Positions 25,976 through 33,717 of a DNA stretch of 43,187 nucleotides are shown one piece after another. Within the stretch, counting starts at the first letter, position 1. Every line of letters starts with the position of its first letter. This DNA comes from an uncultured Mucilaginibacter sp. (GTDB lineage: Bacteria; Bacteroidota; Bacteroidia; Sphingobacteriales; Sphingobacteriaceae): assembly GCF_937859865.1 (NCBI RefSeq), contig NZ_CALMAT010000006.1:1-43187 (forward strand), given 5' to 3'. Both the position numbers and the translations under genes were made by a program. Under the pieces are notes generated by a model. The model was not told the origin of the DNA and searched no databases. It saw only the letters and a program-made list of their open reading frames with translations.

Positions 25976-26148
25976 ACGAAAATAATGAAAATGTTGAAAC
26001 GGCCCCCGTGGTACTTCCAACACCTCCACCTGCACCTCAATTTCCAATTGACAGGATAGAACTTAATGATATACCAATTCCACGATTTCCTCCCGATAGA
26101 ATTGAAAAAGGAGAAAAGTTAGCTGATTTTATTAAAAGTTCTAAATAA
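25972..26148 (+). CDS. 58-residue proline-rich soluble protein, unknown
   Basis: The ATG at 25972 overlaps the stop of the membrane protein gene by 4 bp. The stop TAA is at 26146-26148. The protein has a run LPTPPPAPQ (15-23) and two similar units, FPIDRIE (24-30) and FPPDRIE (39-45), then KGEKLADFIKSSK. It is probably disordered, with no membrane segment. Tight coupling and shared AT-richness argue that it works with the upstream membrane protein, perhaps as an immunity or regulatory partner; this is inference. A strong hairpin follows after 19 bp and closes the two-gene unit. No family recognised. Confidence 0.75.
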   Translation: MNENNENVETAPVVLPTPPPAPQFPIDRIELNDIPIPRFPPDRIEKGEKLADFIKSSK

Positions 26149-26167
26149 GACACCTTTTCTCTTATTT

Positions 26168-26213
26168 GTAAACCACAAACGTTCCTCTAAAAAGAGGAAC
26201 GTTTGTGGTTTAC
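26168..26213. terminator. 21-bp perfect hairpin after the two-gene unit
   Basis: 26168-26188 and 26193-26213 are exact reverse complements (core AACGTTCCTCT/AGAGGAACGTT) around an AAAA loop. No T-run follows on the plus strand, so it may work as a transcript-protecting or weak terminating structure. Confidence 0.7.
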
Positions 26214-26216
26214 GGC

Positions 26217-26248
26217 CATACTGTTTTTATCAACATAAAAACAGTATG
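26217..26248. repeat. Perfect inverted pair of the variant motif
   Basis: CATACTGTTTTTAT (26217-26230) and ATAAAAACAGTATG (26235-26248) pair exactly around CAAC. This is the second core type (TAAAAACAGTA) in the same hairpin style. It touches the promoter of the CWC gene. Confidence 0.85.
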
Positions 26249-26250
26249 CT

Positions 26251-26258
26251 TATATTTG
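26251..26258 (+). promoter_or_regulatory. -7 box for the CWC protein gene
   Basis: TATATTTG matches TAnnTTTG, 13 nt before the ATG at 26272, directly after the variant motif hairpin. Confidence 0.55.
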
Positions 26259-26271
26259 CAGTGCTATCAAT

Positions 26272-26484
26272 ATGACCAAACACGAAATTATTGCCTGCGA
26301 GCGTTGCCAAAGCCGGATTGAATGTAAAGCCAATTCTTTCACCAAATGCCAGTGCAGCGAAGTGAAGTTAACCCATGATGAAATAGAACATATTGCAGAA
26401 TCTTACGAAGGTTGCCTTTGTGCTGCATGTTTGTTAGAACTTCAGCAGGAATATCAAAAAAGTTTAAGTATAACGGTTTCTTAA
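26272..26484 (+). CDS. Cysteine-rich CWC family protein
   Basis: 70 residues with eight cysteines: Cys9, 12, 18, 26, 28, 48, 50 and 53. The pattern CERCQSRIECKANSFTKCQC, then CLCAACL, matches the short Cys_rich_CWC family, thought to bind metal (probably zinc). Function is unknown. It is cytoplasmic, with no signal peptide. The gene has its own -7 box and is followed by an independent promoter region for the desaturase gene, so it is probably monocistronic. Length is normal for the family. Confidence 0.88.
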   Translation: MTKHEIIACERCQSRIECKANSFTKCQCSEVKLTHDEIEHIAESYEGCLCAACLLELQQEYQKSLSITVS

Positions 26485-26560
26485 TCATCAATTGGAGCAA
26501 ACAACCTGCTTGTTTTGGTGTACTTTATGTAGATTTGCTTGTATTTTTAGTAAGCAGGCA

Positions 26561-26593
26561 TGACAGAAACCTGTCAATAAATACCTAAATTTG
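26561..26593 (+). promoter_or_regulatory. Desaturase promoter with a palindrome upstream of the -7 box
   Basis: TGACAG-AAAC-CTGTCA (26561-26576) is a perfect 6-bp-arm palindrome ending 9 nt before TAAATTTG (26586-26593), a -7 box for the gene starting at 26612. Its position suits a repressor operator, although it could also be a small hairpin. Confidence 0.45.
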
Positions 26594-26611
26594 AACCTTT
26601 AAAGTAGTGCA

Positions 26612-27592
26612 ATGAGATTTTTTGAAGAGAAAAGAAGAGAGGTGATGCGGCATATCGAAAAGTATATGCTGGAGAAAATGGACGAGTACTTAAAGCCGAT
26701 TGACCAAATCTGGCAACCAAGCGACCTGCTTCCTGATTCTTCAAGGGATACTTTTTTTAGCGAGATAAAAGATTTACAGCAAAGCGCGCAGGGTTTATCG
26801 TACGATTTGATTGCCGTTTTGATTGGCGATACCATCACCGAAGAAGCTTTGCCGACCTACGAATCGTGGTTGATGATGGTGCAAGGTGTTTCAAGCAACG
26901 AAGAAGGCGGCTGGATGAAATGGACACGCCATTGGACGGCCGAGGAAAACCGCCACGGGGATTTGCTGAACAAATATTTATACCTATCGGGCCGCGTAAA
27001 CATGCGGATGATGGAAGTATCAACCCAATATTTAATTGCCGATGGTTTTGATATCGGCACCGGCCATGATCCTTACCGCAACTTTATTTACACGTCTTTC
27101 CAGGAGTTAGCAACCAATGTTTCGCATCGTCGCGTAGCCAGCCAGGCAAAAAAGCACGGCGATACTTTGCTGTCGAAAATGTGCGGCGTAATTGCTTCCG
27201 ATGAAGCGCGGCATGCAAAAGCTTACATCAATTTTATCGGTAAAATATTTGAGGTTGATGCCAACGAAGCGATGATTGCTTTTGAAGATATGATGAGGAA
27301 AAAAATCGTCATGCCGGCACATTTTTTACGCGAAATGGGCTTGATGGCAGGACAAACTTATGGCCATTTTACCGATGCGGCACAACGTTTAGGCATTTAT
27401 ACCGCAGTTGATTATGTGGAGATTATGAAGCAACTGCTGGTTGATTGGCAGATTGAAGGCCAGCGTGATTTAAACGAAGCCGGCGAAAAAGCACGCGACT
27501 ACCTGCTAAAACTTCCAGACCGTTTGCTAAAGATTGCAGACCGGATGAAAAACCCCGGATTGGAATACAAGTTTAGCTGGATTAACGGATAA
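26612..27592 (+). CDS. Acyl-ACP desaturase
   Basis: 326 residues. Two ExxH di-iron ligand pairs are visible: EENRH near 110 (WTAEENRHGDLLNKYL) and DEARH near 197 (ASDEARHAKAYINF), with additional Glu ligands at LPTYESW and SFQELA. This is the soluble plant-type acyl-ACP desaturase family, which introduces a double bond into acyl chains on acyl carrier protein and sets membrane fluidity. No membrane segments. It has its own promoter and a strong terminator. Regioselectivity cannot be told from the sequence. Confidence 0.94.
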   Translation: MRFFEEKRREVMRHIEKYMLEKMDEYLKPIDQIWQPSDLLPDSSRDTFFSEIKDLQQSAQGLSYDLIAVLIGDTITEEALPTYESWLMMVQGVSSNEEGGWMKWTRHWTAEENRHGDLLNKYLYLSGRVNMRMMEVSTQYLIADGFDIGTGHDPYRNFIYTSFQELATNVSHRRVASQAKKHGDTLLSKMCGVIASDEARHAKAYINFIGKIFEVDANEAMIAFEDMMRKKIVMPAHFLREMGLMAGQTYGHFTDAAQRLGIYTAVDYVEIMKQLLVDWQIEGQRDLNEAGEKARDYLLKLPDRLLKIADRMKNPGLEYKFSWING

Positions 27593-27601
27593 AATAACAG
27601 A

Positions 27602-27626
27602 AGCCTCTTTTACAGAGGCTTTTTTT
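27602..27626 (+). terminator. Intrinsic terminator of the desaturase gene
   Basis: AGCCTC (27602-27607) pairs with GAGGCT (27615-27620), then a T-run to 27626. A motif copy (27634-27644) starts 8 bp further on. Confidence 0.85.
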
Positions 27627-27655
27627 ATGCCGGTAAAAGAAGCATTAGAAATTGG

Positions 27656-27663
27656 TATCTTTG
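27656..27663 (+). promoter_or_regulatory. -7 box close to the radical SAM gene start
   Basis: TATCTTTG ends 7 nt before the ATG at 27671, so the transcript would have almost no leader. Confidence 0.5.
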
Positions 27664-27670
27664 CCAAATC

Positions 27671-28642
27671 ATGGGTACGGCAGAACTGGCTTTTAATTCG
27701 GGAGTAAGGACTTACAATAATTACGGTGCCTGGCTCCGTAAAAAATACAACGGGCAGCGCGTTTTTAAAGTAATTGTAGATGGCGGTTTTACCTGCCCAA
27801 ACCGCGATGGTTCCAAAGGTTTTGGCGGATGCACGTATTGCAATGTTGATTCTTTTACGCCTTCCGTTTCCCGTTCTACGCCTTCTTTGCGCGAACAGGT
27901 CATCAAAGGAATGGAGCGCGCTCGAACCGGAAACCGAGCCGATAAATTCATCATTTATTTTCAACCCAACACCAACACTTATGCGCCGGTCCATTATTTA
28001 AAAATGATGTATGATGAAGCGTTAAGTATTGATCCGGAAAATATTGTCGGGTTGTCCGTCGGCACCCGTCCGGATTGTATTGATGCGGAGAAAGTGGCTT
28101 TGCTGGAAAGTTATACCGACCGTTTTGATGTGGATTTGGAAATGGGCATGGAATCCATTTACAACGATACGCTCGACCAAATTAACCGCGGCTGCAAACA
28201 CGAAGAATTAGTTGCGGCGTTAGAACTCGTTAAAAATTCTAAGTTAGATATTTGTGTGCATACCATTTTTGGCTTCCCATGGGAAACTAAAGAAATGATG
28301 TTGAAATATGCCGATGAAATCAACCGTTTCCCGCAAATTAAATTTGTAAAATTTCACCATTTGCATATTGTAGAAGGTTCTATCATGGGCGTTAAATACA
28401 AACGTGAGCCTTTTCCTTTATTTAGTTTGGAAGATTATACGAACTTTTTATGTGAGCTTTTGCCCCTTGTTCGCCCGGATATTGTGATCCAACGGTTGTT
28501 CGGCTTATCAGATCTGGATTTGCTGATTGCACCGAATTGGAATTTAAAGAAATCGGAGATACAACATTATATTGATAAAACCATTCAGCAAAAAGGAGTT
28601 GTGCAAGGAAGTAGGTATGAAGAGGCAGCTATCAGCTCTTAG
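27671..28642 (+). CDS. TIGR01212-family (YhcC-like) radical SAM protein
   Basis: 323 residues. The Fe-S cysteines are Cys42, Cys54 and Cys57 in GFTCPNRDGSKG...GGCTYCN, a spacing longer than CxxxCxxC that is typical of the TIGR01212/YhcC group with its PNRDG motif. FQPNTNTYAP near 97, VGTRPDC near 125, and HTIFGFPWET near 200 are further signatures. It makes a 5'-deoxyadenosyl radical from SAM. Its substrate is not established; relatives are related to Elp3-like tRNA modification enzymes. Single gene with a near-leaderless promoter. An AGCT-rich repeat and a motif copy (28677-28687) follow. Confidence 0.93.
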   Translation: MGTAELAFNSGVRTYNNYGAWLRKKYNGQRVFKVIVDGGFTCPNRDGSKGFGGCTYCNVDSFTPSVSRSTPSLREQVIKGMERARTGNRADKFIIYFQPNTNTYAPVHYLKMMYDEALSIDPENIVGLSVGTRPDCIDAEKVALLESYTDRFDVDLEMGMESIYNDTLDQINRGCKHEELVAALELVKNSKLDICVHTIFGFPWETKEMMLKYADEINRFPQIKFVKFHHLHIVEGSIMGVKYKREPFPLFSLEDYTNFLCELLPLVRPDIVIQRLFGLSDLDLLIAPNWNLKKSEIQHYIDKTIQQKGVVQGSRYEEAAISS

Positions 28643-28740
28643 CTTTCGGCAATCAGCTTTTCTAAACTTCTTGCAATGCTTCTTTTATCGGTATAAATTT
28701 GCCTTTTAGCTTTTTGCCTTTCACCTCTTAGCTTTTATAT
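28625..28740. repeat. AGCT-rich repeat with an embedded motif copy
   Basis: GCTATCAGCTCTTAGCTTTCGGC-type sequence at 28628-28650 repeats the nrdB-nrdA spacer. The phrase CTCTTAGCTTT returns near 28724. Between them lies a complete motif copy (28677-28687 with tract to about 28700). The 85-bp gap between two convergent genes is thus almost wholly repeat. Confidence 0.65.
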
Positions 28741-29201
28741 TTTCCGAACAAGTCATCAATAGCTTTGGTGCGGTAAGCAAAAATCTTTTTAACTTCTTTG
28801 CCAACTAAAACCCGGTTTGCAACCTGACCAAGAATAGAGTAGGGAATGGCATAATCTAAAATATCGTGCATTTTTACACCTCCCGGAATTTCGGTAAAGT
28901 GATGTTGGTGGTGCCACAAAGCGTACGGGCCAAAAACCTGGTTATCTACAAAATATTTGTGTTCATCAACGTGGGTAATCTCTGTCATCCAGTTCATTTT
29001 GATGCCAAAAACCGGAGAAACATGATACGTGATAATCATACCGGGGTACATTTTGGTATCGACAGTATAGTTAGAAGTTACGGTAAACTTCATTTCTTTC
29101 GGCGTAATACGCGCCAAGTTTAGCGGAGACGAAAAAAAGTCCCAGGCATCAACTAAAGGGATTGGCAGTTTCTGCTCAAATTCTAAATGGTAAGTTTTCA
29201 C
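28728..29201 (-). CDS. SRPBCC-fold ligand-binding protein
   Basis: 157 residues. The start is GTG at 29199-29201 (HLEFEQKLPIPLVDAWDFFS), as no ATG precedes the conserved N-terminus. The pattern of START/SRPBCC cyclase-dehydrase-like proteins is seen: PLVDAWDFFSSPLNLARITP near 14-33, WMTEITHV near 70, and GGVKMHDILDYAIPYSILG near 106 with a helical end. Such proteins hold a hydrophobic ligand in a deep pocket; ligand unknown. The gene is 41 bp downstream of the ykuK-like gene on the same strand and may share its transcript. Confidence 0.87.
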   Translation of the reverse strand: MKTYHLEFEQKLPIPLVDAWDFFSSPLNLARITPKEMKFTVTSNYTVDTKMYPGMIITYHVSPVFGIKMNWMTEITHVDEHKYFVDNQVFGPYALWHHQHHFTEIPGGVKMHDILDYAIPYSILGQVANRVLVGKEVKKIFAYRTKAIDDLFGKYKS

Positions 29202-29242
29202 AATTGTTCAACTCCAAAATCCCGAAAGTGTTTATGCTGTTT

Positions 29243-29716
29243 TTACTGCACCATTTTATTGGCGCAATACGAACTGGCAAAAGCTTCAGGCTTGGCTTTG
29301 AAAACAAAACCCATACTTAAAATATACCCCATCGCTTCGTGCAAAGCCTGGTTCGATTTAAACATCGGGTTGGTGTTGATGTCCGCGTGAACTTCTAAAT
29401 CCACATCGTACAAATCCAGCAAATCACACAATTGGTAAGCAATATCAATGGATTTTTGTACTTCGTTTAGCATCCTTTCTTTGATGCCCATTTTTTGCGT
29501 GGTCCGTTCCTGGTGGATATACATAAAACCGCCGCGTTGTTCGCGCAAAAAAACGATGACGGTCGCAAAATCGGTAACGTTACCTTTCACCTGCGAATCT
29601 GTGCCGATGCAAACTTTAAGTTTGTTGCCCAGTTCGGTTTCCCGTTCAATGGTTTTTTCTACTTCTTCCAGTATCGGCAGTTCAATAATCTCGCCGCTAA
29701 ATTTTCTCCAGGTCAT
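29243..29716 (-). CDS. RNase H-like YkuK family protein
   Basis: 157 residues. VCIGTDSQVKGN near 35 supplies the first acidic residue of an RNase H-like fold. VHADINTNPMFKSNQALHEA near 110 is the second signature of the YkuK (DUF458) family. Biochemical activity is not established. The stop codon TAA is the first three bases of a variant motif copy (29235-29245 on the plus strand, TGCTGTTTTTA), the same arrangement as in acn. Normal length. Upstream 128 bp contain no clear Bacteroidota -7 box on this strand. Confidence 0.9.
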   Translation of the reverse strand: MTWRKFSGEIIELPILEEVEKTIERETELGNKLKVCIGTDSQVKGNVTDFATVIVFLREQRGGFMYIHQERTTQKMGIKERMLNEVQKSIDIAYQLCDLLDLYDVDLEVHADINTNPMFKSNQALHEAMGYILSMGFVFKAKPEAFASSYCANKMVQ

Positions 29717-29844
29717 AATCGTTTTTAGTTTTAGATCTGCAACCCTGAATGAGGTTTAACGAATTTACGGCTAATTAATTCATAAACCAATGATTTTAAA
29801 GTAATTAAATTGTTAACAAAAAGTGGGTTGTTAACAAGAGAAGG

Positions 29845-31371
29845 TTACTGGGCTATTGCTTTTTCTAATTGTTGAATAAGAACCGCCCTATTCATTGGAT
29901 ATCCTGCTTTTGATAATTCATACGATCCATCTTTTTTTATGACAACATATGTTGGATATCCTGTTCCTTTTACTTTATCCATAATATCCTTGTTCAATTT
30001 TTCATTAGCTAAAATGTGGGTGCCATCTAAATGAAAATAAGCAATTAGCTCTTTCCATTTTTCTTCGTTTTTCTGATCATAGTTTGCTATGTATAAATAA
30101 TCTAAGCCTTTGTCTTTGAAATGCTCTTTTAAATATTTGTCATTTTTTTCCATCTCTTGCCTGCATGGCCCACACCATGTTCCCCACATATCCAGCAAAA
30201 CAGTTTTCCCCTTTACTAACGCTAATACATCATTTAAGCTATTAAAATTTAAGCCGTTGTTATTAGCAAAAACCATAGTTTCGGTCAGCTTTTGGTGCTC
30301 CTGATTTATTTTAATTGCATTTACCGCAGGTTCATACCAACTTATGTAAGCACTTTCAGGGTATTTACTTTTGAAGTTTTCGAAAATAAGAACAATATTA
30401 TTAGGGTTGGCTTCATATAAAGCCTCATCAATTACACAAGCATGTAAGTATTCAGCAGTTTTGCCTGTGAAAGTATTGTTAATAATTTTCTCTTTTAATA
30501 AGTTCTGATTGTCTTGGTTATACAATACAGCCCCAGTTTTAACATCAGTATTATACCATTTTTTGTAAAAGTCTTCTTGGTGTTCCGCACTTTCCTGCCA
30601 TAATCTTTCTTTTTCACGTAACAAAAAATCTCGTATAAATGAAGTATAGTTAGAGGTAGTTAACGCACTGCTATTATCAATTTTAGAGATTTTAAAAATG
30701 CTGTCTTGTACATATTGCCATTTTTTAAAATTTCGTTTGTATGATTCACCGATTTGAAACTTATTGTTTTCTTTAAATGAAAAATAGGAATTAATAAAAT
30801 AATAACTTGAGTTTAATTGATAAGCATTCAAAAAAGATACATCTGGTTTGTATAGCTTAACGTATTCCTTGATATTTTTTTTGTTAACAAATTCCCTGTT
30901 TTTAATAAAAGCAATTACACGGTTAGGTGTGGTATCTCCGTCAAATTTTTGTATGTCATCCTCTTGTATCAATGCCAATAAGGGTTGATTGTTATTACTT
31001 CCTTTACCCGTAACTGTAATACCATAATTAGGTTTTTTAAAATCAGCCTTCAAAGTAATACTATCTCCCGGAGACAAATATAATTGGTAATTAAGTGTAC
31101 TACTTGTGTTCAAATTACTTGATCTACAATAGATATTTACAAATTTTGGTTCAGTAATCGGAAAAGTATATGATGCTGTGTTGTCTTTATCTAATGGGAC
31201 TTCGAAAAAACTCTTTTTTAAATAATCTCGACCTATAGATAATTTAGGTATCCAAACACTAAATTTATTTAAGCTTGTATTTTTTAAATTTACTTTTAGC
31301 GTTGCTGTTTGTGCAAAGGAAACAGAAACAATAGTGATTGAATATAAAAGGGTTGTTAAAAGATTTTTCAT
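29845..31371 (-). CDS. TlpA-like thioredoxin-domain protein, secreted
   Basis: 508 residues. Signal peptide at 1-20 (MKNLLTTLLYSITIVSVSFA). A beta-rich N-terminal domain of about 100 residues resembles the DUF4369-like domains that often precede thioredoxin folds in Bacteroidota. A helical middle section follows. The C-terminal thioredoxin domain (about 375-508) has LLDMWGTWCGPCRQEM with active CxxC and a cis-proline motif GTGYPTYVVI. It probably reduces or isomerises disulfides in the periplasm. AT-rich and followed downstream by core-style genes; likely accessory. A lipobox is not evident, so it may be soluble. Confidence 0.88.
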   Translation of the reverse strand: MKNLLTTLLYSITIVSVSFAQTATLKVNLKNTSLNKFSVWIPKLSIGRDYLKKSFFEVPLDKDNTASYTFPITEPKFVNIYCRSSNLNTSSTLNYQLYLSPGDSITLKADFKKPNYGITVTGKGSNNNQPLLALIQEDDIQKFDGDTTPNRVIAFIKNREFVNKKNIKEYVKLYKPDVSFLNAYQLNSSYYFINSYFSFKENNKFQIGESYKRNFKKWQYVQDSIFKISKIDNSSALTTSNYTSFIRDFLLREKERLWQESAEHQEDFYKKWYNTDVKTGAVLYNQDNQNLLKEKIINNTFTGKTAEYLHACVIDEALYEANPNNIVLIFENFKSKYPESAYISWYEPAVNAIKINQEHQKLTETMVFANNNGLNFNSLNDVLALVKGKTVLLDMWGTWCGPCRQEMEKNDKYLKEHFKDKGLDYLYIANYDQKNEEKWKELIAYFHLDGTHILANEKLNKDIMDKVKGTGYPTYVVIKKDGSYELSKAGYPMNRAVLIQQLEKAIAQ

Positions 31372-31472
31372 ATGAAAGAAAGTTTTAACTAATCTACACT
31401 AATTTATAATTTGTTGATCCTAACATTTTTTGATTTTTTTTAAGAACAGGTTTATAAACTCATGTTAAAGTT

Positions 31473-31547
31473 TTACTTAATAAAAGAAGCATCCTTAATT
31501 TGTGCATCAATAAGCGTATTGGTATCAATCAAAAATTCCGTTCCCAT
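31473..31547 (-). pseudogene. Stub of a PIN-domain (VapC-like) toxin gene
   Basis: The ATG at 31545-31547 overlaps the end of the antitoxin gene in another frame, the classic toxin position. It reads FLIDTNTLIDAQIKDASFIK after MGTE, then stops at 31473. FLIDTNTLID is the start of a PIN nuclease with its first catalytic Asp. A complete VapC has about 130 residues, so more than 100 are missing. The last codons before the stop are a dispersed motif copy (31481-31491), so the truncation point coincides with the motif. Confidence 0.72.
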
Positions 31548-31774
31548 TCATTTCGGCTTTGATTGATATATGCCTGCATCTTTTCGCCTTCTTCTAAACT
31601 AAGTGTTCCAAAAAAATTGGAAGGTTTTTTTTGAGGTAAAATAGAAACTGTTGTTTTTTTTACTTCTTCATTAATATAAAAAAGTACGTGGACTTGTTTG
31701 CCCACGTAATCAACAGGCAACGATACAGTCATATCAAAGTTTGGTTTATCCGGAGTTACTATTGTTTGTATCAT
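31529..31774 (-). CDS. VapB-like antitoxin of a decayed toxin-antitoxin pair
   Basis: 81 residues: an N-terminal MIQTIVTPDKPNFDMTVSLP region, a short beta hairpin (KQVHVLFYINEEV), and a C-terminal SLEEGEKMQAYINQSRNEWERNF helix. Small proteins of this shape precede PIN toxins in Bacteroidota and are taken as antitoxins. The identification rests mostly on the toxin stub that overlaps its 3' end. With the toxin gone, the antitoxin has no visible partner. The gene is bounded by motif copies in the same orientation (31481-31491 and 31827-31837). Confidence 0.7.
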   Translation of the reverse strand: MIQTIVTPDKPNFDMTVSLPVDYVGKQVHVLFYINEEVKKTTVSILPQKKPSNFFGTLSLEEGEKMQAYINQSRNEWERNF

Positions 31775-31842
31775 CTTGAATAATTAAGGTGAATATTTAT
31801 AATCAGTGTTACTGATTTTTACCCGATAAAAGAAGCATCTAT

Positions 31843-33525
31843 CTACCCAACCAACTTCTTGTACTTTATCCGTTTCGGTGCCACATCGCCCAAACGTTTC
31901 TTGCGGTTTTCTTCGTATTCAGAATAATTTCCTTCAAAAAAATAAACCTGCGAGTCTCCTTCAAAAGCCAGGATATGTGTGCAAACGCGGTCTAAAAACC
32001 AACGGTCGTGGGAAATGATAACCGCGCAACCGCCAAAATTATCCAACGCTTCTTCCAAAGCACGCAAGGTATTTACGTCAATGTCATTGGTCGGCTCATC
32101 CAGCAACAAAACGTTCGAACCTTTTTTCAGGTTGACGGCCAAATGCACACGGTTACGTTCGCCGCCAGAAAGCACGTTTATTTTTTTCTGCTGATCGGCA
32201 CCGTTAAAATTAAATTTAGAAACATAAGCACGGGAATTGACCGGACGATTGCCCAGCAAAATTGTTTCCTGGCCGCCGGTAATGTTTTCCCAAACCGATT
32301 GATTTGGGTTGAGATCATCGTGCATTTGGTCAACATAACCTAAAGCAACCGTTTCGCCAACACGGAAAGTTCCGGCATCGGCTTCGTCTTGGCCAGTAAT
32401 TAAACGGAACAACGTTGTTTTACCGGCACCGTTCGGGCCGATAATGCCCACAATTCCTGCAGGTGGAAGCGAAAAGCTGAGGTTATCAAACAAAATTTTA
32501 TCACCAAAAGCTTTGGTTACGTTGCTGGCTTCGATCACCACATTGCCCAAACGCGGGCCGGGCGGAATAAACAATTCCAACCTTTCTTCGCGTTCTTTGG
32601 TTTCTTCGGAAGCTAATTTATCGTAATTGGCAATCCGTGCTTTGCCTTTGGCGTGTCGGCCTTTTGGTCCCATCCTTACCCATTCCAATTCGCGCTCCAG
32701 CGTTTTCTGGCGTTTACTTTCTGTTTTTTCTTCCTGTGCCAAACGTTTCGCTTTCTGGTCTAACCAGGATGAATAATTTCCTTTCCACGGAATGCCTTCA
32801 CCACGGTCTAATTCTAAAATCCATCCGGCTACATTATCTAAGAAATAACGGTCATGCGTTACAGCAATCACTGTTCCTTTGTACTGTTTTAAGTGCTGTT
32901 CCAGCCAATCAATGGATTCGGCATCCAAATGGTTGGTCGGCTCGTCTAACAATAAAACATCAGGTTCCTGCAACAGTAAGCGGCATAAAGCCACCCGTCG
33001 GCGTTCCCCGCCTGACAATGTGGCAATCTTCGTATCCGGTTCCGGGCAGCGCAAAGCATCCATCGCACGCTCTAACTGCACATCCAATTCCCAGGCATTG
33101 CTGGCATCAATTTTATCCTGCAATTCGCCTTGCCGTGCCAGCAGTTTGTCCATCGCATCGGCATCTTCATAAACTTCGGGCAAACCAAATTTTTCGTTGA
33201 TGTCTTCGTATTCCTGCAAAATCGCTTTTGTTGCCGCAACACCTTCTTCCACCACTTCTTTTACTGTTTTTGTGGCATCTAATTCCGGCTCCTGCGCCAA
33301 ATAGCCAACCGTATAACCGGGAGAAAAAACCACATCGCCCTGGTAAGCCTTGTCCAAACCGGCAATGATTTTCAAAACCGAAGATTTCCCGGAACCATTT
33401 AAACCGATCACACCAATTTTTGCCCCATAAAAGAAGCTCAGGTAAATATTCTTTAAAACCTGTTTTTGCGGCGGATAAACCTTGTTTACGCCCGCCATTG
33501 AAAATATAATTTTTTCGTCTGCCAT
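31843..33525 (-). CDS. ettA: Energy-dependent translational throttle protein EttA (ABC-F)
   Basis: 560 residues with two ATP-binding cassettes and no membrane segments. Walker A motifs are GLNGSGKS near 41 and GPNGAGKT near 360. Signature motifs LSGGERRRV and LSGGERNRV precede Walker B DEPTNHLD and DEPTNDID. The EttA arm insert follows the first Walker A, and an inter-domain linker rich in Lys/Glu lies near 265-330. EttA binds the ribosomal E site and gates early elongation according to the ATP/ADP ratio. The stop is followed after 5 bp by a motif copy. It diverges from clpC. Confidence 0.95.
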   Translation of the reverse strand: MADEKIIFSMAGVNKVYPPQKQVLKNIYLSFFYGAKIGVIGLNGSGKSSVLKIIAGLDKAYQGDVVFSPGYTVGYLAQEPELDATKTVKEVVEEGVAATKAILQEYEDINEKFGLPEVYEDADAMDKLLARQGELQDKIDASNAWELDVQLERAMDALRCPEPDTKIATLSGGERRRVALCRLLLQEPDVLLLDEPTNHLDAESIDWLEQHLKQYKGTVIAVTHDRYFLDNVAGWILELDRGEGIPWKGNYSSWLDQKAKRLAQEEKTESKRQKTLERELEWVRMGPKGRHAKGKARIANYDKLASEETKEREERLELFIPPGPRLGNVVIEASNVTKAFGDKILFDNLSFSLPPAGIVGIIGPNGAGKTTLFRLITGQDEADAGTFRVGETVALGYVDQMHDDLNPNQSVWENITGGQETILLGNRPVNSRAYVSKFNFNGADQQKKINVLSGGERNRVHLAVNLKKGSNVLLLDEPTNDIDVNTLRALEEALDNFGGCAVIISHDRWFLDRVCTHILAFEGDSQVYFFEGNYSEYEENRKKRLGDVAPKRIKYKKLVG

Positions 33526-33717
33526 TATTTCTGCTTTAAAAATTTTACATGGCTAAATTAGTCAGAAAGCAGTAAAAATGGGTACATTAGATTATTGTTG
33601 CAACGAAAGTTATTTAATGGCGTAATTGTTGATAAATTTATACCAGAAAATGCTGTTTGTTGGTAAATAAAAATTTATTTATAGATTAGTACTTTCCCTT
33701 TATTTGAAAGATATATT

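Noticed and set aside
33428-33438. Motif-like word in ettA (TAAAAGAAGCT)
   Set aside because: It encodes SFFYGAK, a segment conserved in EttA proteins generally, so coincidence is likely; kept only as a near copy.
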